Below are positions 27,186 to 36,345 of a DNA stretch of 64,000 bases, in pieces. Both the position numbers and the translations under genes were made by a program. The stretch comes from an uncultured Selenomonadales bacterium. GTDB taxonomy: Bacteria; Bacillota; Negativicutes; Selenomonadales; Selenomonadaceae. The first letter of the stretch is position 1. Each line of letters starts with the position of its first letter. The notes under the pieces are model-generated. The model saw only the letters and a program-made list of their open reading frames with translations, searched no databases and was not told the DNA's origin. The stretch is from positions 1-64,000 of the forward strand of contig CAMJRX010000007.1 of the NCBI GenBank assembly GCA_946408355.1. The letters run 5' to 3'.

Positions 27186-27560
27186 TCAAAAATTGGTTAT
27201 GACTTCAAAGGCATTTTCAATGTGATTAATTTGCTCGACTTGCTCGTCGCGCAGATAAACTTCCACAACGTCAAAGCGACAGGCGCAATCGCAATACTTT
27301 TCGTCTTGTAAAAAAACGCCCGCCGCTTCGATAATTTTTTTCTGCTTACGAAGATTAACCGCCTCGACGGGCAAGCCGTGACGAATATTCGACCGCGCCT
27401 TTACTTCGACGAAGACAATTACGTTATTAAGTTGCGCGATTATGTCAATCTCCGCTGAACGTATCCGAAAATTTCTAGCGACGATTGTATAACCCGCCGC
27501 CTCAAGAAATTTAGCCGCGCAGTCCTCACCGAACTTGCCTAAATTTTTTTGCATGCTCAC
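27186..27560 (-). CDS. YraN/UPF0102 endonuclease-like protein
   Basis: 124 residues with the Holliday-junction-resolvase-like fold of UPF0102: GEDCAAKFLEAAGYTIVARNFR, then EIDIIAQ and VFVEVKARS (predicted D/E-x-K metal site). The function is unproven in the family. GTG 27560 overlaps the nitroreductase stop; ATG 27554 is an alternative start. Confidence 0.88.
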   Translation of the reverse strand: MSMQKNLGKFGEDCAAKFLEAAGYTIVARNFRIRSAEIDIIAQLNNVIVFVEVKARSNIRHGLPVEAVNLRKQKKIIEAAGVFLQDEKYCDCACRFDVVEVYLRDEQVEQINHIENAFEVITNF

Positions 27561-28069
27561 AGCTCTACGACGACTTCTTTAAGCGGGCGGCGGTCTTCGT
27601 GACGGACATGCGGTTTGGCACCTTCAGCGGGATAGCCCACAGGGAAAATCGCGATTAATTCATAACCATGCATTTCGGGGAAAAGTTCCTGCATTTTGGG
27701 CGCGTCAAACCAACCAACCCATGTTGTGCCAAGTCCTTCGTCTTGAATGGCAAGCATTAAATGAGTTGCGACAATCGCCGCGTCGATTTCTGAAAAATTT
27801 TTGTTGTCGAACGGGCGGTCAAATGCTCCGTCCTTTTGTGCACCGACGACAAATGCCAATGCTGAACCGAACGTGTAAGGCGTCGCCTGCTTGAGCTTGT
27901 CGAAAGCTTCGGGCGATTTGATTGCCCAAATGGTATAGCGTTGAGCATTTTTAGCTGTGGGAGCCGCAATCGCCGCTTGCAATATACGTTCGATTTTTTC
28001 CGGCTCAATCGCCGCGTCCGTCAACTTCCGGCACGAATAACGCGCCTTTGCCAATTCATAAAAACTCAT
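27557..28069 (-). CDS. Nitroreductase family flavoprotein
   Basis: 170 residues from ATG 28069, which has GAGGAG upstream. FMN-dependent NAD(P)H oxidoreductase fold: KARYSCRKLTD (FMN phosphate contact), APTAKNAQRYTIW, ATHLMLAIQDEGLGTTWVGWF and IFPVGYPAEGAKP. The substrate is unknown. It overlaps yraN by 4 nt. Confidence 0.88.
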   Translation of the reverse strand: MSFYELAKARYSCRKLTDAAIEPEKIERILQAAIAAPTAKNAQRYTIWAIKSPEAFDKLKQATPYTFGSALAFVVGAQKDGAFDRPFDNKNFSEIDAAIVATHLMLAIQDEGLGTTWVGWFDAPKMQELFPEMHGYELIAIFPVGYPAEGAKPHVRHEDRRPLKEVVVEL

Positions 28070-28091
28070 GAAAAAATCTCCTCTCAAAAAT

Positions 28092-28236
28092 TTATTTAAT
28101 ATAATCTCCGCGAATATCTTTCGTTAGCGGGGCAATGGGATAATCACCGCTAAAACACACCGTGCAAATCGGACGCCCGTCATTTCGCTAAGATATTCAA
28201 CGGCAGATAACCTAATGAACCTGCACCGAAAAATTT
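28092..28236 (-). pseudogene. Duplicate remnant of the purF 3' end
   Basis: Reads GRPICTVCFSGDYPIAP and DIRGDYIK then stop, the same C-terminus as purF immediately upstream on the minus strand, with ~10-15% base differences. It ends where purF's own stop codon region begins. It is a decayed tandem duplication of about 145 bp. Confidence 0.85.
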
Positions 28237-29662
28237 ATTTGATATAATCACCGCGAATATCTTCCGTTGGTGGGGCAATCGGATAATCGCCAGTAAAACA
28301 CGCCGTGCAAATCGGACGCCCGCTCGTCATCTCGCTAAGACATTCAATCGGTAGATAGCCTAATGAATCCGCACCGAGAATTTTACAAATTTCCTCGACG
28401 CTTCGATTGTGCGCGATAAGTTGCTCGCGACTCGGAATATCAATCCCAAAATAGCACGGATGACAAAACGGCGGACTTGAAACGCGCACATGAACTTCAG
28501 CCGCACCCGCCTCCCTGAGCATAGAAATAATTCGTCTACCTGTCGTGCCGCGAACAATCGAATCATCAATCATAACAATGCGCTTGCCTCTAACAACTTC
28601 GCGCAAGACGTTTAATTTAACCTTGACGCTTTGCATACGGCTGGATTGTTGTGGCTTAATAAAAGTTCTGCCGACGTAAGTATTTTTCGTAAAGGCAATG
28701 CCATAAGGTATTCCCGACTCCATAGAATAGCCGACTGCCGCCATATTTCCCGATTCGGGAACGCCGACGACTAAATCAGCTTCGACGGGATGAGCACGCG
28801 CCAAAAGTTTACCGGCAATAATTCGCGATTGTGTAACACTCATTCCGTCAAAAGTTGTATCGGGGCGGCAAAAATAAATATACTCGAAAACACACCGCGC
28901 AGATTTTTCTTTGGGCAGGGCAAGTTCCATATTGGATTCAATCCTGCCGGTATGAAAAATCGTGACGACTTCGCCAGGCTCTACGTCGCGAATAAATTCT
29001 GCGTCGATAGTTTCCAGCGCACATGTCTCCGAAGTAATTATATAAGCATTGTCGAGTTTGCCAATAACCAGCGGGCGAAATCCCCACGGGTCACGTGCTC
29101 CGATTAATTTTCTTGGACTTGCAATTACTAATGAATACGAGCCTTGAACTTTCTTTAAGGCGCGAACAGTCGCCTCTTGTACGGAACGACTTTTGACACG
29201 TTCGCGGGCAATGTGATAGGCAATAGTTTCAGTGTCAATCGTCGTTTGGAAAATTGCTCCGCCCGCTGCAAGTTCGCGCCTAAGTCGCGGAGCATTAACC
29301 AAATTTCCGTTGTGAGCGAGCATAAGCGTTCCTTTGATGTAAGCCAAAACGAGCGGTTGAGAATTTTCGGGAGTGGACGCGCCCGCCGTTGAATAGCGCA
29401 CATGACCAACGCCCAAATTGCCGTCGAGCGCGGCGATATTTTCCGCGTTGAAAACTTCATTGACGCGCCCTAAATCTTTGTGGCAGAAAACTTTATCGCG
29501 CCTAATCGCCGTGTCAGTCACTGCAATACCTGCGCTTTCTTGCCCGCGATGTTGCAGAGCATAAAGCCCGTAATAAATTGTAGTTGCCACGTCACCGCCG
29601 TCAAGGTCGTACATGCCGAACACGCCGCACGATTCACCCGCTGAAGTCATTCCGAAATCCAT
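28235..29662 (-). CDS. purF: Amidophosphoribosyltransferase
   Basis: Committed step of purine synthesis: PRPP plus glutamine to phosphoribosylamine. About 475 residues from ATG 29662 (AAAGGGG upstream; GTG 29671 is less likely). A short propeptide precedes the catalytic Cys (ESCGVFGMYDLDG), followed by the Ntn glutaminase (RGQESAGIAV, HVRYSTAG, LAHNGNLVN). The PRTase part has the PRPP loop VMIDDSIVRGTT and the C-terminal Cys (PFCHPCYFGID, ICTACF) of the Fe-S-containing Bacillus-type enzyme. A perfect consensus promoter lies upstream. Confidence 0.97.
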   Translation of the reverse strand: MDFGMTSAGESCGVFGMYDLDGGDVATTIYYGLYALQHRGQESAGIAVTDTAIRRDKVFCHKDLGRVNEVFNAENIAALDGNLGVGHVRYSTAGASTPENSQPLVLAYIKGTLMLAHNGNLVNAPRLRRELAAGGAIFQTTIDTETIAYHIARERVKSRSVQEATVRALKKVQGSYSLVIASPRKLIGARDPWGFRPLVIGKLDNAYIITSETCALETIDAEFIRDVEPGEVVTIFHTGRIESNMELALPKEKSARCVFEYIYFCRPDTTFDGMSVTQSRIIAGKLLARAHPVEADLVVGVPESGNMAAVGYSMESGIPYGIAFTKNTYVGRTFIKPQQSSRMQSVKVKLNVLREVVRGKRIVMIDDSIVRGTTGRRIISMLREAGAAEVHVRVSSPPFCHPCYFGIDIPSREQLIAHNRSVEEICKILGADSLGYLPIECLSEMTSGRPICTACFTGDYPIAPPTEDIRGDYIK

Positions 29663-29720
29663 TGCCGCCACCCCTTTGCAAAGTTGTTAAGTCTTAGTGC
29701 TAAAATTTATTTGCGTGTCA

Positions 29721-29749
29721 ATTATATTCAAGTGATTTGTCTTTGTCAA
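29721..29749 (-). promoter_or_regulatory. Consensus sigma70 promoter of purF
   Basis: TTGACA (29744-29749 on the minus strand), 17-nt spacer, TATAAT (29721-29726). Both hexamers are perfect matches. No PurR-like operator was recognised. Confidence 0.85.
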
Positions 29750-29813
29750 AAAAGTTTATAGCGGTGTTATCTCCTTGACTTTGAAAATTAAGCGAATAAG
29801 TAACATTTGATTA

Positions 29814-29850
29814 ATAAAAAAACACGCCTTAAAATTTGCGTGCTTTTTTA
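29814..29850 (-). terminator. Terminator of the yidD-yidC-jag transcript
   Basis: GCACGC...GCGTGT hairpin followed by TTTTTTT on the minus strand, 15 nt after the jag stop. Confidence 0.7.
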
Positions 29851-29864
29851 ACTAATTAAACGTT

Positions 29865-30656
29865 CTATCTTTTGCCACGTTTAGGAGAAACGACTATATA
29901 ACGATAAGGCTCCTCACCCGCGCTGTGTGTTTCGACTCGGTTATTGTCTTGTAAAACTGTGTGAATAATTTTCCGCTCGTGACGATTCATCGGCTCAAGT
30001 GTAACCTCACGACGAGTTTTAATCACACGTTCAGCAACACTCTTAGCAAGCTTGATTAGAGTTTGTTCGCGGCGGCGGCGATAATCCTCAACGTCAAGCA
30101 CGAAGTGAACTTTTTCGTCCGCGTGCTTGCGATTAACCGCCAAATTCAGCAAATACTGCAAAGCATCAAGAGCTTGCCCACGTCTACCGATTAAAATTCC
30201 TAAACCTTTGCCGCTAAGCTCTATTAAGCAACCTTCCTCGTCGTTATCTTCGACTTTCATGATGACTTCCAATTTCATTGCCGCGAAAACTTCCTGCAAA
30301 AAATCTTCTGCCGCATCAATGACTTTATCTCTATCGAAAGGCTCAACTGTATCCTCGACGGGCGACGGCTCCAATATTGGCTCGAATTTTTCTGCCGGCT
30401 CCTCAGCTGAAATTTCTTCCTCAAGCCGCGCAGGTTCCTCAACGACTACCGGTTTTTCATTCCTAATCATTTCGGGCGGCTCTTTAACTGTTGCGCGAAT
30501 TTTGGCGGGCGTCTCGCCGAACAACCCGAAAAGCCTTTTAGTCGGCGTCTCCAAAATTTCAATGTCAAGTTCGTCTTTATCTACGCCCAGCTCTTCGGCC
30601 GCCGCTACTATTGCTTCATCAATCGTTTTGCCGGTTCTTTCAATTACATTCGCCAT
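29865..30656 (-). CDS. jag: Jag/KhpB RNA-binding protein
   Basis: 263 residues. Jag_N domain (residues 1-50, GKTIDEAIVAAAEELGV and KRLFGLFGETPAKI), a long acidic linker (~65-105), a KH-II domain with GLGILIGRRGQALDALQYLL (~150-170) and a C-terminal R3H domain (EPMNRHERKIIHTVLQ). Binds RNA as part of the KhpA/KhpB pair. ATG 30656 abuts the yidC stop. Confidence 0.94.
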   Translation of the reverse strand: MANVIERTGKTIDEAIVAAAEELGVDKDELDIEILETPTKRLFGLFGETPAKIRATVKEPPEMIRNEKPVVVEEPARLEEEISAEEPAEKFEPILEPSPVEDTVEPFDRDKVIDAAEDFLQEVFAAMKLEVIMKVEDNDEEGCLIELSGKGLGILIGRRGQALDALQYLLNLAVNRKHADEKVHFVLDVEDYRRRREQTLIKLAKSVAERVIKTRREVTLEPMNRHERKIIHTVLQDNNRVETHSAGEEPYRYIVVSPKRGKR

Positions 30657-31334
30657 CTAAGCAGCCTCCTTGTTATCGTCCTGCCTATTCGTCCACCACT
30701 GTTGAACAATCTGCACGACATTCATCGTCACCCAATAGAGCACCAGCCCCGCCGGGAATTGTAAACTTATCCAGCCGATAAACAACGGCATTACTACCAT
30801 CATTGCGCGCATTTGCGTATTTGCTTCGCTCGTGTTGGACATCATTTTTTGCTGAAGAAAAGTCGTAGCCGCCGAAAGGAACGGCAACGCATAAGTCGGA
30901 TCAGTCTCTGATAAACTCGGCAACCACAGGAACGACGGAGCCGCGCCGCCATAATCGAAACTGTACAGCGTGTAATACATACCCATTAAAATTGGCATTT
31001 GAATCAGCATGGGCAAGCAACCCGACATTGGATTTGCGCCCTCTTTTTGATACAGCTCCATTAATTTTTTCTGCATAACTTGCGGGTTGTCCTTGTATTT
31101 ATCCTGCAATTTTTTCATTTGCGGCTGAATGCGTTGCATTGCTTTCATTGATTGGAGTTGTTTTTTCGTCAATGGGTAAACCAAAATTTTTATAAGTATA
31201 GTTAGCAAAATTATTGCCAAACCGTAACTGGGCACGCCAAGCATTTCAGTTAGTGAATAGAGCACAGTTAAAACGGCGGTCATGAGTTTTTCTATTGGCT
31301 CGAATACAGCGCCAAAAAATCCAGGTTCTTCCAA
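30657..31334 (-). CDS. yidC: YidC/Oxa1 membrane protein insertase
   Basis: 225-residue short Gram-positive-like YidC with five TM segments, without the large periplasmic domain of proteobacterial YidC. Signature parts: YGLAIILLTILIKILVYPLT, KKLQDKYKDNPQ and ANPMSGCLPMLIQMPI. TTG 31334 is the start (AAGGAAGTGA upstream). Its partners yidD and jag flank it. Confidence 0.95.
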   Translation of the reverse strand: MEEPGFFGAVFEPIEKLMTAVLTVLYSLTEMLGVPSYGLAIILLTILIKILVYPLTKKQLQSMKAMQRIQPQMKKLQDKYKDNPQVMQKKLMELYQKEGANPMSGCLPMLIQMPILMGMYYTLYSFDYGGAAPSFLWLPSLSETDPTYALPFLSAATTFLQQKMMSNTSEANTQMRAMMVVMPLFIGWISLQFPAGLVLYWVTMNVVQIVQQWWTNRQDDNKEAA

Positions 31335-31354
31335 AAAATCACTTCCTTTAGGGA

Positions 31355-31564
31355 TTAAGGGACAGGATCATAGCCGCCTTTGCTGAAGGGATTGCAACGC
31401 AGAATTCTTTTAATCGTTAAGAATCCCCCGCGAATCCAGCCGTATTTTTTCAATGCTTCGACGGCATAAGTTGAGCACGTCGGAACGAAACGGCAACATG
31501 GAGCTTTGAGCGGCGATAGCCATTTTCGATAAAAATTTATTAAGGCTATTAAAATTTTCGTCAT
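31355..31564 (-). CDS. yidD: YidD membrane insertion efficiency factor
   Basis: 69 residues from ATG 31564. Signature Cys-rich core [18 protein letters not shown] and [20 protein letters not shown] longer upstream reading frame exists, but its N-terminal residues do not match the family. rnpA and rpmH, normally just upstream, are not present. Confidence 0.93.
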   Translation of the reverse strand: MTKILIALINFYRKWLSPLKAPCCRFVPTCSTYAVEALKKYGWIRGGFLTIKRILRCNPFSKGGYDPVP

Positions 31565-31763
31565 GATTTTATGTTGTATACTCTTTTGCTTGTCGTGAAA
31601 AAAAAGCCACCTCAATTTGGGTGCGATCACGCTATTGATTGCTAAAGAAAATCTTTGATAAAAATGTGTCTTCGTTCACTAGTAAGTTTAAAATTCGACG
31701 TTAGTTTAAGTTATTAAGCGAGCAAAGTCAAGGAAATTTTAAAGCCACCTTACACTTTTGTAA

Positions 31764-32426
31764 TTATATATCCTGCGTTAATATATGCCGATTATAATTT
31801 TGCCTCGTCAAATAGCTCCTCAACGTCTCACTACCCTCTAAAAAGCTGTATATAAAAAAATTTTGGAAGGAATTAATCGTTTCGTCCGTTAAATCAAAGT
31901 GTTTGCCGTTGTATAAATCTGTTAAGCAAATTTCTTTTGGATTTAAAATTTTTGCCGGAAAATCTAGCTAAATCTTCCCTTTTATAAACATAATCGCTAT
32001 CGCCGTCAAAAGAATTCCAATCGACAGAAATAATTTTATTAATTTCGGCTCGTTGCTCTTCATCGAAAGACAAAATCTCAAATTTTCTCCGCGTTCCGTC
32101 GAATCTTCAGCAAGAATTCGGATTGCCTTGTTTAAATCAAAAATATTTGCAGAAAGTGGAAAACTATAGCCGCGCCGATTGATATTCGAGCCGTTATAGC
32201 GTCGAAAAAGTACTCCGTTGGATTCCGCAACTTCGATATTATATTTTTTCCTCAAAAGATAGATATTTACTGGCGAAGTGTCGCTTCCTAAAGAAAAATT
32301 CAAGAAATTTTGAAAATATTTCCCCATGCGAAAAATCCCATATGCTGAATTTTTCATTTTAGCTGTTAAAATCCATTTCAAACGCACAAAATTTGTTTCA
32401 TGTGCTATAATCATTGAAATTTTCAC
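31764..32426 (-). pseudogene. Decayed DUF2156-like gene
   Basis: The frame holds a segment typical of the DUF2156 N-terminal half (SPVNIYLLRKKYNIEVA, LFRRYNGSNINRRGYSFPL) followed by a hydrophobic helix. TAG at 31968-31970 interrupts it. The same frame then stays open for ~67 codons (LTDLYNGKHFDLTDETI) to TAA 31764-31766, with no DUF2156 catalytic half. No ribosome site is evident at GTG 32426 or ATG 32357. Probably a fusion of fragments. Confidence 0.5.
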
Positions 32427-32444
32427 TTCAAAGGAGGTTTCACC

Positions 32445-32686
32445 GTGTTTTTCGACTACGAACGCACTCTATGTACTGGTTGAAAGATAATATATTCATT
32501 AACGAGCTTAAACTCATCGAAGAATCCGATTTCATGGTTAAACCTTATATTTTTATGAATGGCGGCAACCGCGACGCCCGAATTAAGGAATGATGGACAC
32601 GTCGCATTAGGCTCAATGACGCCAGAATCAATAAAAATTGCGAACTTAGACGCCGCCGCGAACTAAAAAAACAATCTCGACAATAA
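32445..32686 (+). pseudogene. Small basic ORF, broken
   Basis: GTG 32445 after AAGGAGG begins a frame that stops at 13 codons. A shifted frame from ATG 32471 reads MYWLKDNIFINELKLIEESD and has TGA at 32591-32593, then continues as a very basic tail to TAA 32686. At least one frameshift and one nonsense codon would need repair. An extended -10 (TGCTATAAT, 32403-32411) lies upstream. Function unknown. Confidence 0.45.
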
Positions 32687-32689
32687 AAA

Positions 32690-32735
32690 TCGGGCTAAAA
32701 CCCGTTTCAGGGGCTTAACCCTTTTTTATTTCCGC
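32690..32735 (+). terminator. Possible terminator after the small broken ORF
   Basis: Two short GC stems (CGGGCTAAAACCCG and AGGGGCTTAACCCT) end in TTTTTT. The second, close to the T-run, is the more likely terminator. Confidence 0.45.
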
Positions 32736-32778
32736 CAGCTGTGCTAAAATCATTAAAAATTTCTGCGCAAGGACGCTT

Positions 32779-33008
32779 ATGGTTAAAAGAATTTACGTTG
32801 AAAAGCGTTCCGGCTTCGATGTGCCCACTAAACAGCTTCTCGACGACTTCAAAGAGACGCTTGACATTAAAATTGACGGCTTGAGGCTGTTCGTGCGCTA
32901 CGATGTCGAAAATTTGAGTGACGAAGATTTTTTGCGTGTCCGGGATATTGTTTTTCGTGAACCTAATGTTGATAATTTTTTACGAGTTGCCCGCCGATAT
33001 GTAGGAAA
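32779..33008 (+). pseudogene. purL 5' fragment
   Basis: ATG 32779 begins about 67 codons nearly identical to the PurL N-terminus (KRIYVEKRSGFDVPTKQLL, IDGLRLFVRYDVE, FREPNVDNF). Relative to purL two bases are missing near 32980. The shifted frame (ELPAD) still matches to 33000, where similarity ends at a TAG. It is a truncated, frameshifted duplicate with no coding value. Confidence 0.92.
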
Positions 33009-33017
33009 AAATCTTTT

Positions 33018-33059
33018 TTAGGATTTGTGACTTAGGATTTGTGACTTAGGATTTGTGAC
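33018..33059. repeat. Three 14-bp tandem repeats
   Basis: TTAGGATTTGTGAC occurs three times head to tail directly after the end of the purL fragment. It may mark the duplication breakpoint. Confidence 0.9.
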
Positions 33060-33060
33060 G

Positions 33061-33562
33061 TATAAATTTTTATTGCTATCAAGCTATTAAAGTATTGCTT
33101 GTAACATTTCTATCGGATTCATTTCAAGACCGGCTTTTGTCGAAACAAAAAAGCACGTGACTAACTGGAGACAAAGTGGACAACCTCCTAAAGTCTTGCA
33201 AAGCAATTAATATTTCGCCAATCAATTCAAAGTCGACATTGCATCTATGCAAAAATACGCTAATTCTAGCACGTTTTTGAATACATCTTCTAAAGCAAAA
33301 GTCTGAAGGCATTAGGCAAAAATTCTTTAAGCATGGAGTTGTTACAGATTTTATAAATGAGAATGGCATTCTGTCAGGCAATGGCAAATCGGTGGCACGT
33401 CCGCAGTGAACACCCTACGCAAGTAAAAGCGCGAAAAAATCGTTAGGTAGTTTACGTTTTAATTGCAGTTGTTTATGCTTTTGCTAATTGTAATTCTTCG
33501 TTGCTGAAAATGATTTCTTGTGTTACATTAGAAAAAACAATACTTACAAAGGAAAGATTCTA
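33061..33562. other. Decayed intergenic stretch
   Basis: About 500 bp with no intact gene. Short coding-like tails are visible on both strands: on + KQKSEGIRQKFFKHGVVTDF ending at TGA near 33408, and on - a short STKAGLEMNPIEMLQAIL tail ending near 33092. I recognise neither. The last ~80 bp hold the start region of the DeoR remnant. Confidence 0.4.
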
Positions 33563-34318
33563 ATGCGCGAACGTCAAATACAAATTTTAGATATACTCGG
33601 CGAAAAAAAACGAGTACCGGTTTTGGAATTGTCGGAGCTGTTAAAAGTTTCGGACGTGACGATAAGAAAAGATTTGGCTACTTTGGAGGACAAAGGGCTT
33701 TTGAAACGAGAACACGGCTTTGCAACGTTACCGGAGAGCGATGATGTTAGTACGCGACTTCTTTTCAACTACGAGATTAAACGCCGAATTGCGAAGAAAG
33801 CCCTTGAATCCGTAAAAGATTACGAAATAATTATGATTGAGTCGGGGGCTTGTTGTGCGCTTTTGGCTGAAGAACTCATTTTGAATAGGCGCGGCGTTAC
33901 AATTATAACTAATTCGGTTTTCATAGCGACTTTTTTGCGCGATAAGGTCGGCGTGCGGATAATTTTGCTCGGCGGAGAATTTCAACCTGAAGCCCAAGTA
34001 ATGGTCGGACCGTTAATAAAAAAATGCGCAGAAAATTTTCACGTCGATAAATTGTTTGTCGGGACGGATGGTTTCAATGAAACGTGAGCAATGGCGGGGG
34101 ATTTAATGCATGCAGAAGCTGTTCGCAACATGGCTCAATCAGCGCGCCGGACAATGATTCTGACTGAATCGAAAAAATTTTCTCAAGTCGGTGTTGTTCC
34201 GCTTTTGTCGTACAATGAACTCGATACCATTTACACTGATGATAAAATTTCCGACGAGGCGAAAAAAAAATTGGAAGCCGTCAACGTTCAAATTGTTTTG
34301 GCAACTCCAGCAGAATAA
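33563..34318 (+). pseudogene. DeoR/GlpR-type regulator with a nonsense codon
   Basis: The full-length frame of ~251 codons is interrupted only by TGA at 34085-34087. HTH_DeoR domain at residues 1-57 (RERQIQILDILGEKKRV, SDVTIRKDLATLEDKGLL), then the sugar-phosphate sensor domain (VTIITNSVFIA, FVGTDGFNET-stop-AMAGDLMHAEAVRNMA). In the family the residue at the stop is usually Gly, so GGA to TGA is likely. It lies next to an FSA/glycyl radical locus that DeoR-type proteins commonly control. Confidence 0.88.
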
Positions 34319-34333
34319 TTTTTGACCTGGAAA

Positions 34334-34372
34334 TAAAAAAGTCCCTCTTCGAGAGGGGCTTAAATTTTTGTT
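34334..34372. terminator. UUCG-loop terminator
   Basis: CCCTC-TTCGA-GAGGG stem-loop (34343-34357) with an A-run before and TTTTT after. It can end the DeoR remnant (+) and the FSA/GRE operon (-). Confidence 0.75.
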
Positions 34373-34406
34373 CAGTCGATTTCTTGTTTACTACTAAGAT
34401 TAAAAA

Positions 34407-34661
34407 CTACGCCGGTAATTTGCCGAGTTCGGCTTGGATACGGTGCGCGTCGTCAACCATGCCTTCAACGGAGCGTGCGACAACTTGAACATGAAGTTCA
34501 GCGTCCGCGCCGATAAATTCGCGGATTTCCTTCAAAACCTCGTAAGGCGGGCGACCGGCTCGCGCCAAAATCGTCGGGTTGGAAGTCACGCCGTCCACAG
34601 GGTACGATTTGTAAATCTTTTTAATTTTGTCAATGTGCACGTCGTCAATAATAAGTTTCAT
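34407..34661 (-). pseudogene. Fructose-6-phosphate aldolase-like fragment
   Basis: 84 codons from ATG 34661 (GGAGGA upstream). They match the first third of FSA/TalC-type transaldolases: MKLIIDDVHIDKI, PVDGVTSNPTILAR, LHVQVVARSVEGMVDDAHRI. Family members have ~215-220 residues. The Schiff-base Lys strand is absent because the frame ends in TAG right after AELGKLPA. The gene lies 36 nt after the glycyl radical enzyme remnant, a pairing also known in Escherichia coli (pflF with fsaA). Confidence 0.85.
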
Positions 34662-34697
34662 TTTAAAAATCCTCCTTAAAATGTTTGTTCGGTTCTG

Positions 34698-36255
34698 TCA
34701 ATGATATTCGTCCTGCGTAGCTTTTGAAAGCGCGTTGAAAAATGCACTGTAGCCCGCCACGCGAACGATTAAATCTTTGTGCTTTTCGGGGTGAAGTTGC
34801 GCGTCGATTAAAGTTTCACGCGAGACAATGTTACATTGAACGTGATAGCCGTGAAGACGATTAAAGAACGTCCGAATCAACATGATTAATTTCTGTTTGT
34901 TTTCTTCCTTAGCGAGTATTTGTGGAGTCATTTTTTGATTGAGCAGAACGCCGTCAGTAATTCTTTCTGTCGTGAGCTTTGCAACGGATTTGAAAACGGC
35001 AGTCGGACCGTTTTTGTCAGCGTTATGAGTGGGCGAGCAACCTTTAGCGAGCGCTTCACGAGCTTTGCGGCCGTTAGGGTCGCCATAGTGCCCATACCTT
35101 GTCCGACATTCGCGCTGATTGAAGACGAGCCGCCGTAACGAATTCCGCCAATCGGACCGCGCTTATAACGAGTGTTCGGATATTTTTTAATTTCGTCAAG
35201 ATAAGAATCATAAGCCTCAATAATCAGCTCGTCGACGTAATCAATATCGTTTCCGTATTTAGGCGCGTCGTTAATCAGCATGTCTTGAATCCGTTGACTT
35301 TCCGGCGAGGTGAAGTTATATAAAATCGCGTCCCAAAGTTCTGCGGGCGTTATTTTTTCTCCTCGAAGACGAGCTTCTTAATTTCCGCGAGCGAATCCGC
35401 TATATCAGCAATCCCGACTTGCAAGCCGCTAATGAAATCGTAAACCGCGCCGCCTTCTTTAATCGTTTTGCCGCGACCAATGCAATCGTCAGTTAAAGCC
35501 GAGCACAAATACGGGAAATTTCTTCGAGTTTGGCTTTGCGTTTGGCGTCGGTTTCCTTAGTGGCAAGTTCGGCGGAGAGTTTCGAGTAACGGAGCGTGAA
35601 GTTACGAACGGAATCGAGAGCAATTAAAACTGCCTTGTAGAAAATATTTTTGTCGATTGAGTCGGGTTGAGTGAGGTCGAGTTTAGCTTTGAGGTCGCGA
35701 ACGCGATTTTCATAGCCGAGCAAACCTTCCGTTATGACTTTCTGATAATTAACGGCAAGATGCGCGTCGCCCGCATTGAGTTTGCCTTCCATGCCCAAAG
35801 ACGGTAGCACGTCCATAACTTCTTCGGGCAAAAGAGCCATACCGCGATCGTGCAAGCAATTATTTTTCCAAAACGGCTCAATGTCGCGAAGTTTTTGTTT
35901 CGTTTCTTCGGTAATGTAGAAAACATCGCCGTCGCGCTTCTCGAACTTGTCAAGCTCGGCGATAACAAAACCCATAGTGTATTCGGGGAAAATCGGCGCG
36001 TTGCAATTTTTTGTTGACTGATTGTCAACCACGAGCGTTTTATCCTCAATGTAATCGTCATTTTTTCAAGGATATTTTTCAAGCCAAGTGAGCACTTCAT
36101 GACTGGCGGCTGATTCAAATTCGCCTTGTAAGCCTCCGTCACGAGACAGCGCGTTCGGCGTCGACGTAAGGTTTTTGGTCTGGATTTTCTTCGCGGAACG
36201 CTTGCATTCTGTCCGTCAACGCTCCGAAGTGTTCTCTGTTCTCCATAAACTTCAT
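34698..36255 (-). pseudogene. PFL-like glycyl radical enzyme, deleted and frameshifted
   Basis: Starts at ATG 36255 (MENREHFGALTDRMQAF). It is broken by frameshifts near 36140 and 36060, then open as FPEYTMGFVIAELDKFEKRD...KLEEISRICAR to ~35500. It then jumps straight to GRGKTIKEGGAVYDFISGLQ, missing an estimated ~300 residues including the active-site cysteine loop. A further shift lies near 35370 (SLAEIKKLVFEEKK). It continues RGPIGGIRYGGSSSISANVG, shifts again, and ends with the glycyl radical loop VRVAGYSAFF and TGA 34698-34700. Intact enzymes have ~790-810 residues. The substrate class (PFL, glycerol or other) cannot be assigned from what remains. Confidence 0.9.
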
Positions 36256-36345
36256 TCCTTATAAATCTTTGTACACAAATAATATATCGTGCGTTTTATT
36301 TTGTTAAGAAATTGTTTTTGTTCGGAACTAGATATTTTCTGTAAG

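Noticed and set aside
31565-31630. Extension of yidD or an rnpA 3' end
   Set aside because: The extra residues match neither YidD nor RnpA.
33018-33059. CRISPR array
   Set aside because: Only three 14-bp units with no spacers and no cas genes.
34085-34087. In-frame TGA in the DeoR gene as selenocysteine or recoded codon
   Set aside because: No SECIS-like hairpin seen, the family has Gly there, many genes in the window end in TGA, and neighbouring genes are also broken.
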